DNA of 33,802 bases, from NCBI GenBank assembly GCA_903893215.1, contig CAITLJ010000012.1:1-33802 (forward strand), written 5' to 3'. The position numbers and the translations under genes are program-made. This document shows, one piece after another, positions 17,146 to 25,283 of this stretch. The number at the start of each line of letters is the position of its first letter. Position 1 is the stretch's first letter. The DNA comes from an uncultured Ferrovum sp. (GTDB taxonomy: Bacteria; Pseudomonadota; Gammaproteobacteria; Burkholderiales; Ferrovaceae). The notes under the pieces are model-generated. The model did no database searches. It was not told the origin of the DNA and saw nothing but the letters and a program-made list of their open reading frames with translations.

Positions 17146-18231
17146 TTACAGGAAGTCGGGCGTGCCGGGGTTGAGTATCTGCCCGGGGTCGACCGCCAGC
17201 TTGATGCGCTGATGAAGCGCCCGCACGGCGGGCGCCAGTGGATGGAACACCGGCGTACCGGCCTCTCCACCCTGCACCAGCATGGCATGGCCACCCGCCT
17301 GCACGGCCTGCGCGCGAACCAGCGTGGCCGGTGCCTCGGTGCGCAGCCAGCGCTGACCGCCGCCCCACTCCCAGAGCACCGCTCCGGGCAGCTCCAGCAC
17401 CGGCGCGGTGGGCTTGACCGACAAGCGCCAGAGGGTACCTGCGCCGTCGAAGAAGGGATGGGTGCGCTCGCGCAGGCTGTGCCAGTGCTGCTGGGCGTCG
17501 ACCGCATCAAGTGCCTGCCCCCCCAGCAACCTGCAAGCCGAGGCCAGCGCCGCTGGCACCCCGGAGAGACGCACGCGCAGGCAGCCCTGGTCCCAGCTGA
17601 CCGCTGACAGGGGCAGCGGCTGACCGGCCCAGATGTTGACCTGCAGCAGTGCCTCGGCCTGCCCGATCTGGAACTGCAGGGTGGTCTCGGCCTGCGGGCA
17701 GGGCAGCACCTTGAAGCTGACCTCGGTGATCACCCCCAGGGAACCCCAGGCACCTGCCTGCAGACGGCTGACATCAAATCCGGCCACATTCTTGATCACC
17801 TGACCACCAAAGCCGAGTTCACGGCCAAGACCGTCGATCAGCCTCAGGCCGAGGATGAAATCGCGCGTGGCACCGGCCATCCAGCGGCGCGGCCCACCAC
17901 GCTGGGCAGCCACTGCGCCCCCCACCGTGGCGCGACCGTCGGCCAGCGCAGGCTCGAACGGCAGCATCTGCTGCTGTTCGGCCAGCACCGCTTCGATCCG
18001 CGCGAGCGGCGTGCCTGCACCGGCGGTGATCACCAGTTCGCTGGGTTCATAGGCGATCACGCCGTTCAGCACGGTCAGATCGAGCGGCTGGCCGGCATCG
18101 GCACGTGCCAGGGCGGCTTGCGTCCCGCCACCGATCAGACGCAGCGCCTGCTGCTGGCGGGCAGCCAACGCGACCTGCGCAGCCAGTTCGGCGCGCACGC
18201 CGGCCAAGGAATTCGATAGGGGTGCGGGCAT
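17146..18231 (-). CDS. glcE: Glycolate oxidase FAD-binding subunit GlcE
   Basis: 361 residues from ATG 18231, which shares one base with the glcD stop (TGATG), indicating translational coupling; the open frame continues upstream within glcD but is not used. The shorter FAD-binding domain shows LRLIGGGTQAALAR, AGAGTPLARIEAVLAEQQQMLPFEP, ATVGGAVAAQRGGPRRWMAGATRDFILGLRLIDG and GGQVIKNVAGFDVSRL. The C-terminus ends with the family pattern KLAVDPGQILNPG. It is needed with GlcD and GlcF for glycolate oxidation to glyoxylate. Confidence 0.95.
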   Translation of the reverse strand: MPAPLSNSLAGVRAELAAQVALAARQQQALRLIGGGTQAALARADAGQPLDLTVLNGVIAYEPSELVITAGAGTPLARIEAVLAEQQQMLPFEPALADGRATVGGAVAAQRGGPRRWMAGATRDFILGLRLIDGLGRELGFGGQVIKNVAGFDVSRLQAGAWGSLGVITEVSFKVLPCPQAETTLQFQIGQAEALLQVNIWAGQPLPLSAVSWDQGCLRVRLSGVPAALASACRLLGGQALDAVDAQQHWHSLRERTHPFFDGAGTLWRLSVKPTAPVLELPGAVLWEWGGGQRWLRTEAPATLVRAQAVQAGGHAMLVQGGEAGTPVFHPLAPAVRALHQRIKLAVDPGQILNPGTPDFL

Positions 18232-19727
18232 CAGAAACGCGGAAGTTCGGGGTGGGGCAACTGGCCGTTGTGCACGTGCATGCGCCCGAGTTCGGCGCAG
18301 CGATGCAGGGCAGGCACCGCCTTGCCCGGATTGAGCAGCCCGGCAGGATCGAAAGCCGCCTTCACGCCCAGGAAAATGGAAAGCTCGTCGCTGTTGAACT
18401 GCACACACATGGCGTCGATCTTCTCGACCCCCACGCCGTGCTCACCCGTGATGGTGCCGCCCACCTCAACGCATTTGGCCAGAATCTCGTTGGCAAGGAT
18501 TTCGGTGCGCTCAAAGTCGCCCGGTTTGGCTGCATCAAACAGCAGCAACGGATGCAGGTTGCCGTCGCCGGCATGAAACACGTTGACCACCTGCACGCCG
18601 AGTTCGCCGGCCCGGCCGTACATCCAGTTGAGCACAGCACCGAGGGTGCGGCGCGGAATGGTGCCGTCGATGCAGTAATAGTCGGGCGCCATGCGCCCGA
18701 CTGCCGGAAACGCCGCCTTGCGGCCGGCCCAGAACTTGAGGCGCTCGGCCTCGTCACGCGCATAGCGGATTTCGGTGGCGCCAGCAGCTTCGAGCACGGC
18801 GCGCATGCGCGCGGATTCGTCTTCCACTTCTTCGGCGGTGCCGTCGGATTCGCAGATCAGCAGCGCCTCGGCGTCGACCGGGTAATTGGCATGCACGAAG
18901 GCTTCGGCTGCCCGGGTGGCGGGCCCGTCCATCATTTCAAGGCCTGCCGGGATGATGCCCGCCGCGATGATATTGGCCACCGCCTGCCCGGCTTTCTCGA
19001 CATCGTCAAATGAGGCCAGCAATGCCTGTACGGTGCGCGGTCGCGGCAACAGGCGCACGGTGACTTCGGTGACCACTGCCAGCAGACCCTCGCTGCCGGT
19101 GAGCAGGGCGAGCAGGTCGAAGCCGGCGGCGTCGGGGCCTTCGGCACCCGCGTCAAACACCAACCCGTCGATGGTGAGAGCACGCACCCGCACCAGGTTG
19201 TGGACGGTCAGACCATACTTCAGGCAATGCACGCCACCGGAATTTTCGGCCACGTTGCCGCCGATACTGCACGCAATCTGGCTGGACGGGTCGGGCGCGT
19301 AATACAGGCCGTGCGAGGCGACCGCCTCCGAGATGGCCAGATTGCGCACGCCGGGCTGAACCCGTGCGGTGCGCGCCAGCGGGTCGATGTCGAGGATTCG
19401 GTTGAGCTTGGCGAGCGACATCAGCACACCGCGCTGGTCCGGCATGGCGCCGCCGGACAGACCGGTGCCATGCCCACGCGCCACCAGCGGCACCTGCAGC
19501 CGATGGCACACCTGCAGCACAGCCTGCACTTGGGCTTCATTGGCCGGCAGGACCACCACCCGTGGCATCTGGCGATACGCGCTGAGGCCGTCGCTTTCGT
19601 AAGGGCGCCGGGCCTGCTCATCGATGAGCACGGCGTCCGCCGGCAGCACTGCACGTAGTGCTTCCACCAGCATGGCGTCATCGGCATGCCCCACCGCATG
19701 GATGGCAGAGTGATCGTTATGTCCCAT
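18231..19727 (-). CDS. glcD: Glycolate oxidase FAD subunit GlcD
   Basis: 498 residues. The FAD-binding PCMH domain is complete: PLVARGHGTGLSGGAMP, VQPGVRNLAISEAVASHGLYYAPDPSSQ and CSIGGNVAENSGGVHCLKYG. The C-terminal FAD-linked oxidase domain includes VFHAGDGNLHPLLLFD and GGTITGEHGVG, with the final LLNPGKA. It oxidises glycolate to glyoxylate. The ATG at 19727 has only a weak ribosome binding site; an ATG at 19673 would remove 18 residues. It is the first gene of the glc operon. There is no GlcC-type regulator or glyoxylate carboligase in view. Confidence 0.96.
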   Translation of the reverse strand: MGHNDHSAIHAVGHADDAMLVEALRAVLPADAVLIDEQARRPYESDGLSAYRQMPRVVVLPANEAQVQAVLQVCHRLQVPLVARGHGTGLSGGAMPDQRGVLMSLAKLNRILDIDPLARTARVQPGVRNLAISEAVASHGLYYAPDPSSQIACSIGGNVAENSGGVHCLKYGLTVHNLVRVRALTIDGLVFDAGAEGPDAAGFDLLALLTGSEGLLAVVTEVTVRLLPRPRTVQALLASFDDVEKAGQAVANIIAAGIIPAGLEMMDGPATRAAEAFVHANYPVDAEALLICESDGTAEEVEDESARMRAVLEAAGATEIRYARDEAERLKFWAGRKAAFPAVGRMAPDYYCIDGTIPRRTLGAVLNWMYGRAGELGVQVVNVFHAGDGNLHPLLLFDAAKPGDFERTEILANEILAKCVEVGGTITGEHGVGVEKIDAMCVQFNSDELSIFLGVKAAFDPAGLLNPGKAVPALHRCAELGRMHVHNGQLPHPELPRF

Positions 19728-19811
19728 CCGGCGATGTTAGCATGCAGATCAGCAGGTGGACCGCACACCAGCGCCTCTGCCGCCTGCCGACCGCAAGGAC
19801 GCAATGACGCA

Positions 19812-20588
19812 ATGCCGAGATTTGCCGCAAACCTGAGCCTGATGTTTTGTGAACTGCCGTTTCTTGACCGCTTTGACGCGGCCGCAGCGGCCGGTTTCAC
19901 CGCCGTCGAATTTCAGTTCCCGTATGCCTGGCCGGCACACGAAATTGCCGCACGCCTGCAGCACCATGGCCTTGACCTCGCCATGTTCAACGCGCCGCCG
20001 GGCGACTGGGAGGCCGGCGATCGTGGTCTGGCGATCCAGCCCGAGCGGCGCGGCGAGTTCAAAGCCGCACTGGGACTGGCGCTGCAGTACGCCGACCTGC
20101 TCCACGTACCGCAACTGCATGTGATGGCGGGGGTGCGCCTGCCCGGCGACGACGCTGCAGCGGCGCGCCGCGTGTATGTGGAGAACCTGCGCGATGCGGC
20201 GCAGGCGGCAGCAACCCATGGGGTCGGACTGCTGATCGAACCACTCAACCTGCGCGACAACCCCGGCTACTTCCTGCACAACAGCAGCCAGGCGGCCGAG
20301 ATCATCCAGGACGTGGATGCACCCAATCTGCGCCTTCAGTTTGACCTGTACCATACGCAGATCAGCGAGGGCGATATTGCCACCCGATTGGAGGCGCTGT
20401 TCGGATTGATCGGCCACGTGCAGGTGGCAGGCGTGCCGGGACGACATGAACCGGACGAGGGCGAGCTCAATTACCCATGGCTGTTCCGCCTGCTCGATGC
20501 CTGGGGTTACAGCGGCCATATAGGCTGCGAATACCGTCCACGCGGCCGTACCGAAGACGGGCTGGGCTGGCTGAACAAACTGGAATAA
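19812..20588 (+). CDS. hyi: Hydroxypyruvate isomerase-like TIM-barrel protein
   Basis: 258 residues from ATG 19812 (MPRFAANLSLMF). The family pattern is clear: FDAAAAAGFTAVEFQFPY at the N-terminus, LLIEPLNLRDNPGYFL with an active-site type Glu, LRLQFDLYHTQISEGD, HVQVAGVPGRHEPDEGELNY, and IGCEYRPRG near the end. Hydroxypyruvate isomerase interconverts hydroxypyruvate and tartronate semialdehyde in the glyoxylate/glycerate pathway, which fits its place beside the divergent glcDEF operon that makes glyoxylate. Members of this family also act in 4-carbon acid sugar use (OtnI), so the substrate is probable, not proven. AAGGA lies 12 nt before this ATG and only 4 nt before an out-of-frame ATG at 19804. 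Confidence 0.85.
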   Translation: MPRFAANLSLMFCELPFLDRFDAAAAAGFTAVEFQFPYAWPAHEIAARLQHHGLDLAMFNAPPGDWEAGDRGLAIQPERRGEFKAALGLALQYADLLHVPQLHVMAGVRLPGDDAAAARRVYVENLRDAAQAAATHGVGLLIEPLNLRDNPGYFLHNSSQAAEIIQDVDAPNLRLQFDLYHTQISEGDIATRLEALFGLIGHVQVAGVPGRHEPDEGELNYPWLFRLLDAWGYSGHIGCEYRPRGRTEDGLGWLNKLE

Positions 20589-20619
20589 GCTGAGCACAAA
20601 TCGTGCCTTGGGTCTGGCG

Positions 20620-20641
20620 CCCGATCCGCCTTACGATCGGG
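20620..20641. other. Inverted repeat upstream of the peroxiredoxin gene
   Basis: CCCGATC (20620-20626) pairs with GATCGGG (20635-20641) around 8 nt, 53 bp before the peroxiredoxin start and 31 bp after the hyi stop. No T-tract follows. It could be a leader hairpin or an operator. Confidence 0.3.
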
Positions 20642-20693
20642 GCTGGACACCGCAAACCGCCGCTGCAAACCGCCACTCCGGAGACGAAACATC

Positions 20694-21332
20694 ATGACAT
20701 TGCGTCTGGGCGACATCGCCCCCGACTTCACCCAGCAATCCACCCAAGGCGAGATTGCCTTCCATGCCTGGACCGGCGACAGCTGGGCCATCCTGTACTC
20801 GCATCCCCGCGATTTCACACCAGTCTGCACCACCGAACTCGGTTATACCGCCAAGCTGGCCGATGCCTTCGCGCAACGCAACGTGAAAGTGCTGGCGGTC
20901 AGCGTGGATGATCTGGAATCGCACCAGCGCTGGGTTGGCGATATCAACGAAACCCAGAACACCACGGTGAATTTTCCGATCCTGGCCGACTCCGACCGCA
21001 AGGTGGCCGATCTGTACGACATGATCCACCCGAATGCCAACACCACGCTCACCGTGCGCTCGGTGTTCATCATCGACCCCGCCAAAAAGATCCGCGCCAC
21101 CATCACCTATCCGGCCAGCACAGGTCGCAATTTTGAAGAAATCCTGCGCGTGATCGACTCCCTGCAGCTAACCGATGGCTACAGTGTGGCCACGCCAGTC
21201 AACTGGGAGGACGGCGATGACGTGATCATCGTACCGAGCCTGCAGGACCCCGAAGAACTGAAGAAGCGTTTCCCCAAGGGCTACACGACGATCAAGCCCT
21301 ACCTGCGCATCACGCCGCAACCCAACCGCTGA
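20694..21332 (+). CDS. 1-Cys peroxiredoxin (Prx6/LsfA type)
   Basis: 212 residues from ATG 20694, with GGAGA upstream. The peroxidatic Cys is C45 in HPRDFTPVCTTE; the Prx6 pattern continues with VNFPILADSDRKVADLYDMIHPNAN and the long C-terminal part (TPVNWEDGDDVIIVPSL ... PKGYTTIKPYLR). No conserved resolving Cys is present, as expected for 1-Cys enzymes. It reduces hydrogen peroxide and organic peroxides in the cytoplasm. Close relatives include Pseudomonas LsfA. It shares a theme with sodB in the same window but is not linked to it. Confidence 0.95.
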   Translation: MTLRLGDIAPDFTQQSTQGEIAFHAWTGDSWAILYSHPRDFTPVCTTELGYTAKLADAFAQRNVKVLAVSVDDLESHQRWVGDINETQNTTVNFPILADSDRKVADLYDMIHPNANTTLTVRSVFIIDPAKKIRATITYPASTGRNFEEILRVIDSLQLTDGYSVATPVNWEDGDDVIIVPSLQDPEELKKRFPKGYTTIKPYLRITPQPNR

Positions 21333-21350
21333 CGCACAGCCCCCCCGCCC

Positions 21351-21375
21351 GGCGGCAGAAGCGCAGCCTGCCGCC
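21351..21375. other. Stem-loop between convergent peroxiredoxin and secreted-protein genes
   Basis: GGCGGCAG (21351-21358) and CTGCCGCC (21368-21375) are perfect complements around a 9-nt loop, 19 bp after the peroxiredoxin stop. It may help end both convergent transcripts, but there is no U-tract, so it is not a canonical intrinsic terminator. Confidence 0.4.
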
Positions 21376-21457
21376 AGGCAGGGTCAGACTCGGGTGTCCA
21401 TACCGCTTGGGCCAGGGCGCCAGCTGCCTGGCGGACCATCCTGGCCTGAAAATGGGC

Positions 21458-21958
21458 TCACTCGCCTGGGGGGCGCGGTACCGGTTGCAGGGGAACGTCA
21501 CGATTGAGTTGACGACACACTCGCAGCAGTTCCGAACTGGCCACCGTGCCGGATCGCACCGGGGTGCGAGCGCTGCCAGCCGGCGGCAGGGTGATCGACT
21601 CGATCAGGCGGCCGGCTTCGTCAAAGCTGGCCCCCTTCAGCAACACCTGATCCTGATGCTCGCAGTGCACCCGCCGCAAGGTGCGTTTTTCCTTGATGCG
21701 ACGATCGCTGGCCTCGTCGATCTGGTTGGCCTGGCGGAACACCACCACATCCCAGTACTCGATCTCCTGATCGCGCGCCACCACAGAGTTGCGGTCGATG
21801 TAAAAATCCATGTTGCTGTCGCTGGCGGGCACATGCACCCAGGCCGGGTGGTATTCGGCGGGCAACTCAGGCACCAGCAGGTCGATGTCGGCACAGCGGG
21901 CGGCAGGACTTGCCAGCAGCAGCGCAAGACACACCAGACTCAGGCTGAGGCGCAGCAT
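21458..21958 (-). CDS. Small secreted protein, surface-adhesin protein E-like
   Basis: 166 residues from ATG 21958 (GTG at 21973 is an alternative). The signal peptide MLRLSLSLVCLALLLASPAARCA is clear. The mature part has the compact beta pattern of the surface-adhesin protein E family: FYIDRNSVVARDQEIEYWDVVVFRQ, KEKRTLRRVHCEHQDQVLL, ESITLPPAG and SSELLRVCR, with two cysteines that could pair. Function is unknown in most members; the adhesin name comes from a Haemophilus protein and should not be taken literally. It lies 21 bp downstream of rhlE on the same strand. Confidence 0.6.
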   Translation of the reverse strand: MLRLSLSLVCLALLLASPAARCADIDLLVPELPAEYHPAWVHVPASDSNMDFYIDRNSVVARDQEIEYWDVVVFRQANQIDEASDRRIKEKRTLRRVHCEHQDQVLLKGASFDEAGRLIESITLPPAGSARTPVRSGTVASSELLRVCRQLNRDVPLQPVPRPPGE

Positions 21959-21979
21959 CGTGGGCACCACCACCCCGCT

Positions 21980-23506
21980 TCAGCCCTGCGCGGGCTTGGC
22001 GTAACTGCGCAGCAGGGCCGGGACTTCGGCAGCGCGTCGGCCTGGCCGGGTCAGTCCGGAGCCAGCCCCCGTTGCGGGCCGGGCAGCTTGCAATTGCTCA
22101 CTGGTGGGCGCGCTGAGCACCACACCGGCCATCGGGTCGATGTCCTCGGGGCGCTGACGCGGTGCGCGGACCCGGGCGGCCGGACGGCCATCGCTTGCGG
22201 CTGCCCCGGCCGCCCCTGCCTGCGCCGACTCGGGTCGACGCTCACGGCGTGCCCGCTCGGGCCGCCCGGCAGACTCGACAACCGAGGCCGCCGCCAAGGT
22301 CGGACTGGCCCCTCCCTGCATGGCGGTGCGTGATGCCGGCGCGGCAGCACTGCCGTGCGTGCGCGATTGCTGGAATTCCGCCACGCTTTCCGCTGGAATC
22401 TGCGTCTTGATCAGCTTCTCGATATCGCGCAGGTACCGCTCTTCCTCGGGACTCACCAGCGAGAAGGCGTGGCCGGTGGCGCCGGCGCGGCCCGTGCGGC
22501 CGATGCGATGCACATAATCTTCCGACACGTGTGGCAAATCGTAATTGAACACGTAGGGCAGCTGCTCCACGTCCAGCCCGCGCGCCGCCACATCGGTTGC
22601 CACCAGGATGTGCACGTCGCCAGCCTTGAAGCTGTTCAGGCTGTCCTGGCGCACCTGCTGGGTCTTGTCGCTGTGAATGGCAGCCGCATTGATGCCATCA
22701 CGCACCAGCCGCGCACACACGCGATTGGCACCCAGCTTGGTGCCGCAGAACACGATGGCCTGGCGAATTTCCAGCGAGCGGATCAGGTGGACCAGCAGAT
22801 CGCCCTTGCGATCGTCATGCACCGGATAGATGCGCTGCTCGACCGAGTCGGCGGTCTGGTTGCGGCGTGCCACCTCCACCCGCACGGGATTGGTGAGGAA
22901 GTCTTCCGACAGACGCTTGATCTCCTCCGAAAAGGTGGCCGAAAACAGCAGGGTCTGCCGTTCGGCCGGCAGCAACTGCAGGATGCGCTTGATGTCGGGA
23001 ATGAAGCCCATGTCGAGCATGCGGTCGGCTTCGTCAAGCACCAGGATGCCCGCGGTGCCAAGACGCACGGTCTTGTTGTTGACATGATCGAGCAGGCGTC
23101 CAGGCGTGGCCACCAGCACTTCCACGCCAGCCTGCAGGGCCTTGACCTGCGGGTCCATCGCCACGCCGCCGTAAATTACCGTGGAGCGCACCGGCAGGTA
23201 CTTGCTGTAAGCCTTGACGCTTTCCTCCACCTGCACGGCCAGCTCGCGGGTTGGCGTAAGGATCAGGCAGCGGATCGGGTGGCGCGCCGGCGACGGGCTG
23301 GTGTTGGCCATCGGCTGGATGCGCTGCAGGATCGGCAGGGTGAAGCCTGCGGTCTTGCCGGTGCCGGTCTGGGCAGCGGCAAGAATGTCGCGCCCCCCCA
23401 GCACCACCGGGATCGCCTGCGCCTGGATGGGCGTGGGGTCCTGATATCCCATATCGAGCAGCGCACGCAGCAGCTCGGGGGACAGGCCAAGCGATTCGAA
23501 TGACAT
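21980..23506 (-). CDS. rhlE: DEAD-box ATP-dependent RNA helicase, RhlE type
   Basis: 508 residues. The Q motif region (GYQDPTPIQAQAIP) precedes motif I AAAQTGTGKT (43-52), PTRELA (Ia), TPGRLLD (Ib), DEAD (158-161), SAT (189-191), then VATDVAARGLDV and HRIGRTGRAG (VI). The C-terminus from about 385 is Ala/Arg/Pro-rich and disordered, as in many betaproteobacterial RhlE proteins. It remodels RNA duplexes in ribosome assembly and RNA turnover, often with a cold-growth role. GGAGAG precedes the ATG. Confidence 0.95.
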   Translation of the reverse strand: MSFESLGLSPELLRALLDMGYQDPTPIQAQAIPVVLGGRDILAAAQTGTGKTAGFTLPILQRIQPMANTSPSPARHPIRCLILTPTRELAVQVEESVKAYSKYLPVRSTVIYGGVAMDPQVKALQAGVEVLVATPGRLLDHVNNKTVRLGTAGILVLDEADRMLDMGFIPDIKRILQLLPAERQTLLFSATFSEEIKRLSEDFLTNPVRVEVARRNQTADSVEQRIYPVHDDRKGDLLVHLIRSLEIRQAIVFCGTKLGANRVCARLVRDGINAAAIHSDKTQQVRQDSLNSFKAGDVHILVATDVAARGLDVEQLPYVFNYDLPHVSEDYVHRIGRTGRAGATGHAFSLVSPEEERYLRDIEKLIKTQIPAESVAEFQQSRTHGSAAAPASRTAMQGGASPTLAAASVVESAGRPERARRERRPESAQAGAAGAAASDGRPAARVRAPRQRPEDIDPMAGVVLSAPTSEQLQAARPATGAGSGLTRPGRRAAEVPALLRSYAKPAQG

Positions 23507-23531
23507 TCAGTGGCTCTCCGGTAAGCGCGTG

Positions 23532-23558
23532 ATTATACACGGCTGCAGAATCGTTCAA
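23532..23558 (-). promoter_or_regulatory. Candidate rhlE promoter
   Basis: On the minus strand a perfect TATAAT -10 box (23532-23537) is preceded by TTGAAC (23553-23558) at a 15-nt spacing, shorter than ideal. The start codon is only about 25 nt downstream of the -10 box, giving a short leader. Confidence 0.45.
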
Positions 23559-23604
23559 GGTGCGCATTTGGCGCATTCGCAGCGCGTGACCGCACCGGGG
23601 AACT

Positions 23605-23636
23605 GAAAGGCCTTTCGCAGACACCAACACGCGTGT
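23605..23636. promoter_or_regulatory. Two palindromes upstream of the His/Met-rich Spy-like gene, possible operators
   Basis: GAAAGGCCTTTC (23605-23616) is a perfect 12-bp palindrome and ACACGCGTGT (23627-23636) a perfect 10-bp palindrome, 22 bp apart centre to centre and 30-65 bp before the start at 23670. TetR proteins bind such sites, and a TetR gene is the second cistron here. Binding is inference. Confidence 0.35.
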
Positions 23637-23669
23637 AAATTTTTCCCTCAGCCCATCCCGGAGCCTGTC

Positions 23670-24515
23670 ATGCCTTCAATGATCCACCGCCGTTCCGCAG
23701 CGCACGCCAGCGCCGGCACACGCACCCTGAGCACGCCGGACTGGCGGCTGGGGGCCGGCCAACCCGTCACAGCCCGGGCTTTTGCGCTTCGGATCCTGCC
23801 CCTGCTGGTACTGGCAGCCGCCCTGCTGACGCAGCGCCCGGCGCATGCCGAGGACGCAGTTGTGCAGGCGACGCCGCTTGCCACGCCGCCGATGTCCGCG
23901 CCGGATGGCATGGGGCACCTGCACGCCGATGACGCCAGCCCTGCCAGCCCCGCAACGGCGGAGGCCGCGCAGGCAGATCAGGACGGCCCGGCCGAAGTGA
24001 TGGATCCCCATCACGGACATGGCATGGGCATGCACCCGCACCATGGCATGCAGATGGACGCGCACAATGGGGTGAGCGACGACGGCGACAGCTGCGAACG
24101 CATGCAGGCCGCGCATGGCGGCATGGCGCATGGCCATGGCATGATGCACGGGCATGGCACCGGCGAGGACGACGATGCAGTGCTGCTCGCGGTGGCGGCA
24201 CCGCAGCCTCCCGCATGGCTGGCCGACCTGGCACTGACCGAAACGCAAGAGGACCGCATTTTCGACATCCTGCATGAAGTGGCACCAGCGCAGCGCAAGG
24301 CGCAGCGCACTGTCACCCGCACGCTGGCCCTGCTGCATCATGCCGGCATGGCCACGGACTACAACGAGGGTGAAACACGCAGGATTGCCGACCAGCACGG
24401 GGCAGCAGTGGCTGAACTGGCGCGGCTGGCGGCGCGCACCGAGCGCCGCATCCTGGACGCACTCACCGCCGAGCAGCGGCGTGATGCCGCCCATCGCGCT
24501 GCACACCAGGAATGA
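23670..24515 (+). CDS. Spy/CpxP-like periplasmic protein with His/Met-rich metal-binding-type region
   Basis: 281 residues from ATG 23670, preceded by CGGAG. A long basic N-region leads into a hydrophobic segment (39-54), with likely cleavage after AHA (60). Residues about 112-164 hold roughly 14 His and 11 Met in HGHGMGMHPHHGM- and HGHGMMHGHG-type runs with one Cys (142), a composition typical of Cu, Ni or Zn binding. The C-terminal helical domain has the Spy motifs LTETQ (189-193) and LTAEQ (265-269). Spy relatives such as ZraP combine chaperone and metal roles, so a periplasmic metal buffer or sensor is a reasonable inference. The stop overlaps the TetR start (ATGA, 24512-24515), so the two are translationally coupled. 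Confidence 0.72.
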   Translation: MPSMIHRRSAAHASAGTRTLSTPDWRLGAGQPVTARAFALRILPLLVLAAALLTQRPAHAEDAVVQATPLATPPMSAPDGMGHLHADDASPASPATAEAAQADQDGPAEVMDPHHGHGMGMHPHHGMQMDAHNGVSDDGDSCERMQAAHGGMAHGHGMMHGHGTGEDDDAVLLAVAAPQPPAWLADLALTETQEDRIFDILHEVAPAQRKAQRTVTRTLALLHHAGMATDYNEGETRRIADQHGAAVAELARLAARTERRILDALTAEQRRDAAHRAAHQE

Positions 24516-25177
24516 ATCAGCCCGAAGCGGCTGGCGGAGGGCGCGAACGGCTGATTCAGGCTGCCCTGCGGCTTGCCAGTCGCACACGCAGCCTGACCCA
24601 TCTGGGCATCCGCGAACTGGCGCGCGAGGCCGACCTCAATCCGAACACGTTTTACCGGCACTTCGGCACCATCGAGGACCTGGGACTGGCGGCAATTTCG
24701 GTGGTGGCTGCAGAACTGAAACCGCTGTTGCACCTGCTGCAGGAAACTGCCGCCCACCAGAAGCCGGAGCACATGTTCCGCCAGGTTGCCGAGGGCTATT
24801 TTGCGTTCGCCAGCGCCCACCCGGAGGCCATCCTGTTGGGCCTGGCCGAGTTGCACGGCAGCAGCAGCGTGCTGCGCCAGGCGCTCGAACAACTGCTCGA
24901 TGACCTCGCCGACCAGATGATCAGCGACGCGATCAGCCTGCAACTGGCGCCGGGAATTGATGCGGCCACGCTGCGCGAAATCAGCGGCCAGATCGTAGTG
25001 TGGTTTTTTCAGGCTGCGGGACGGGTCGTGGAATATCCCGACCAGCGCGCCGCCCTGACCAGTGCAGGCGAAAACCTGGCGCGGCGACTGTACCTGGCTG
25101 CGATCAGCGAGGCCAATCCGCTCACTGGGCTGCTGGGCGCCCTGAAACTGCGACCCAAGAAAACGGTGCCAACCTGA
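24512..25177 (+). CDS. TetR/AcrR-family regulator (FabR-like layout)
   Basis: 221 residues. The N-terminal helix-turn-helix is clear: RERLIQAALRLAS, HLGIRELAREADLNPNTFYRHFGTIEDLGLAAI. The FYRHF recognition helix followed by a DLGL segment resembles FabR, the repressor of unsaturated fatty acid genes, but the ligand domain (about 70-200) is too divergent to name a ligand. There are no fab genes nearby. It overlaps the His/Met-rich Spy-like gene by 4 nt, so it probably regulates that transcript and perhaps the convergent RND-ABC operon. Convergent with the ABC exporter gene, 106 bp apart. Confidence 0.8.
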   Translation: MNQPEAAGGGRERLIQAALRLASRTRSLTHLGIRELAREADLNPNTFYRHFGTIEDLGLAAISVVAAELKPLLHLLQETAAHQKPEHMFRQVAEGYFAFASAHPEAILLGLAELHGSSSVLRQALEQLLDDLADQMISDAISLQLAPGIDAATLREISGQIVVWFFQAAGRVVEYPDQRAALTSAGENLARRLYLAAISEANPLTGLLGALKLRPKKTVPT

Positions 25178-25283
25178 GCCGCTGCCGCCATATCAGCCCT
25201 GGCTGGCGGACAGAATGACGCCCGCAAGGGGGCCGGGGCACGGGGCACCGGTTCCCTTGCCCCTGCGCCAGGCAGGCGCGTGA

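Noticed and set aside
23635-23639. GTAAA half site upstream of the second Spy-like gene as a CpxR box
   Set aside because: No second GTAAA-like half lies at five bases on either side, so CpxR control is not supported by sequence.
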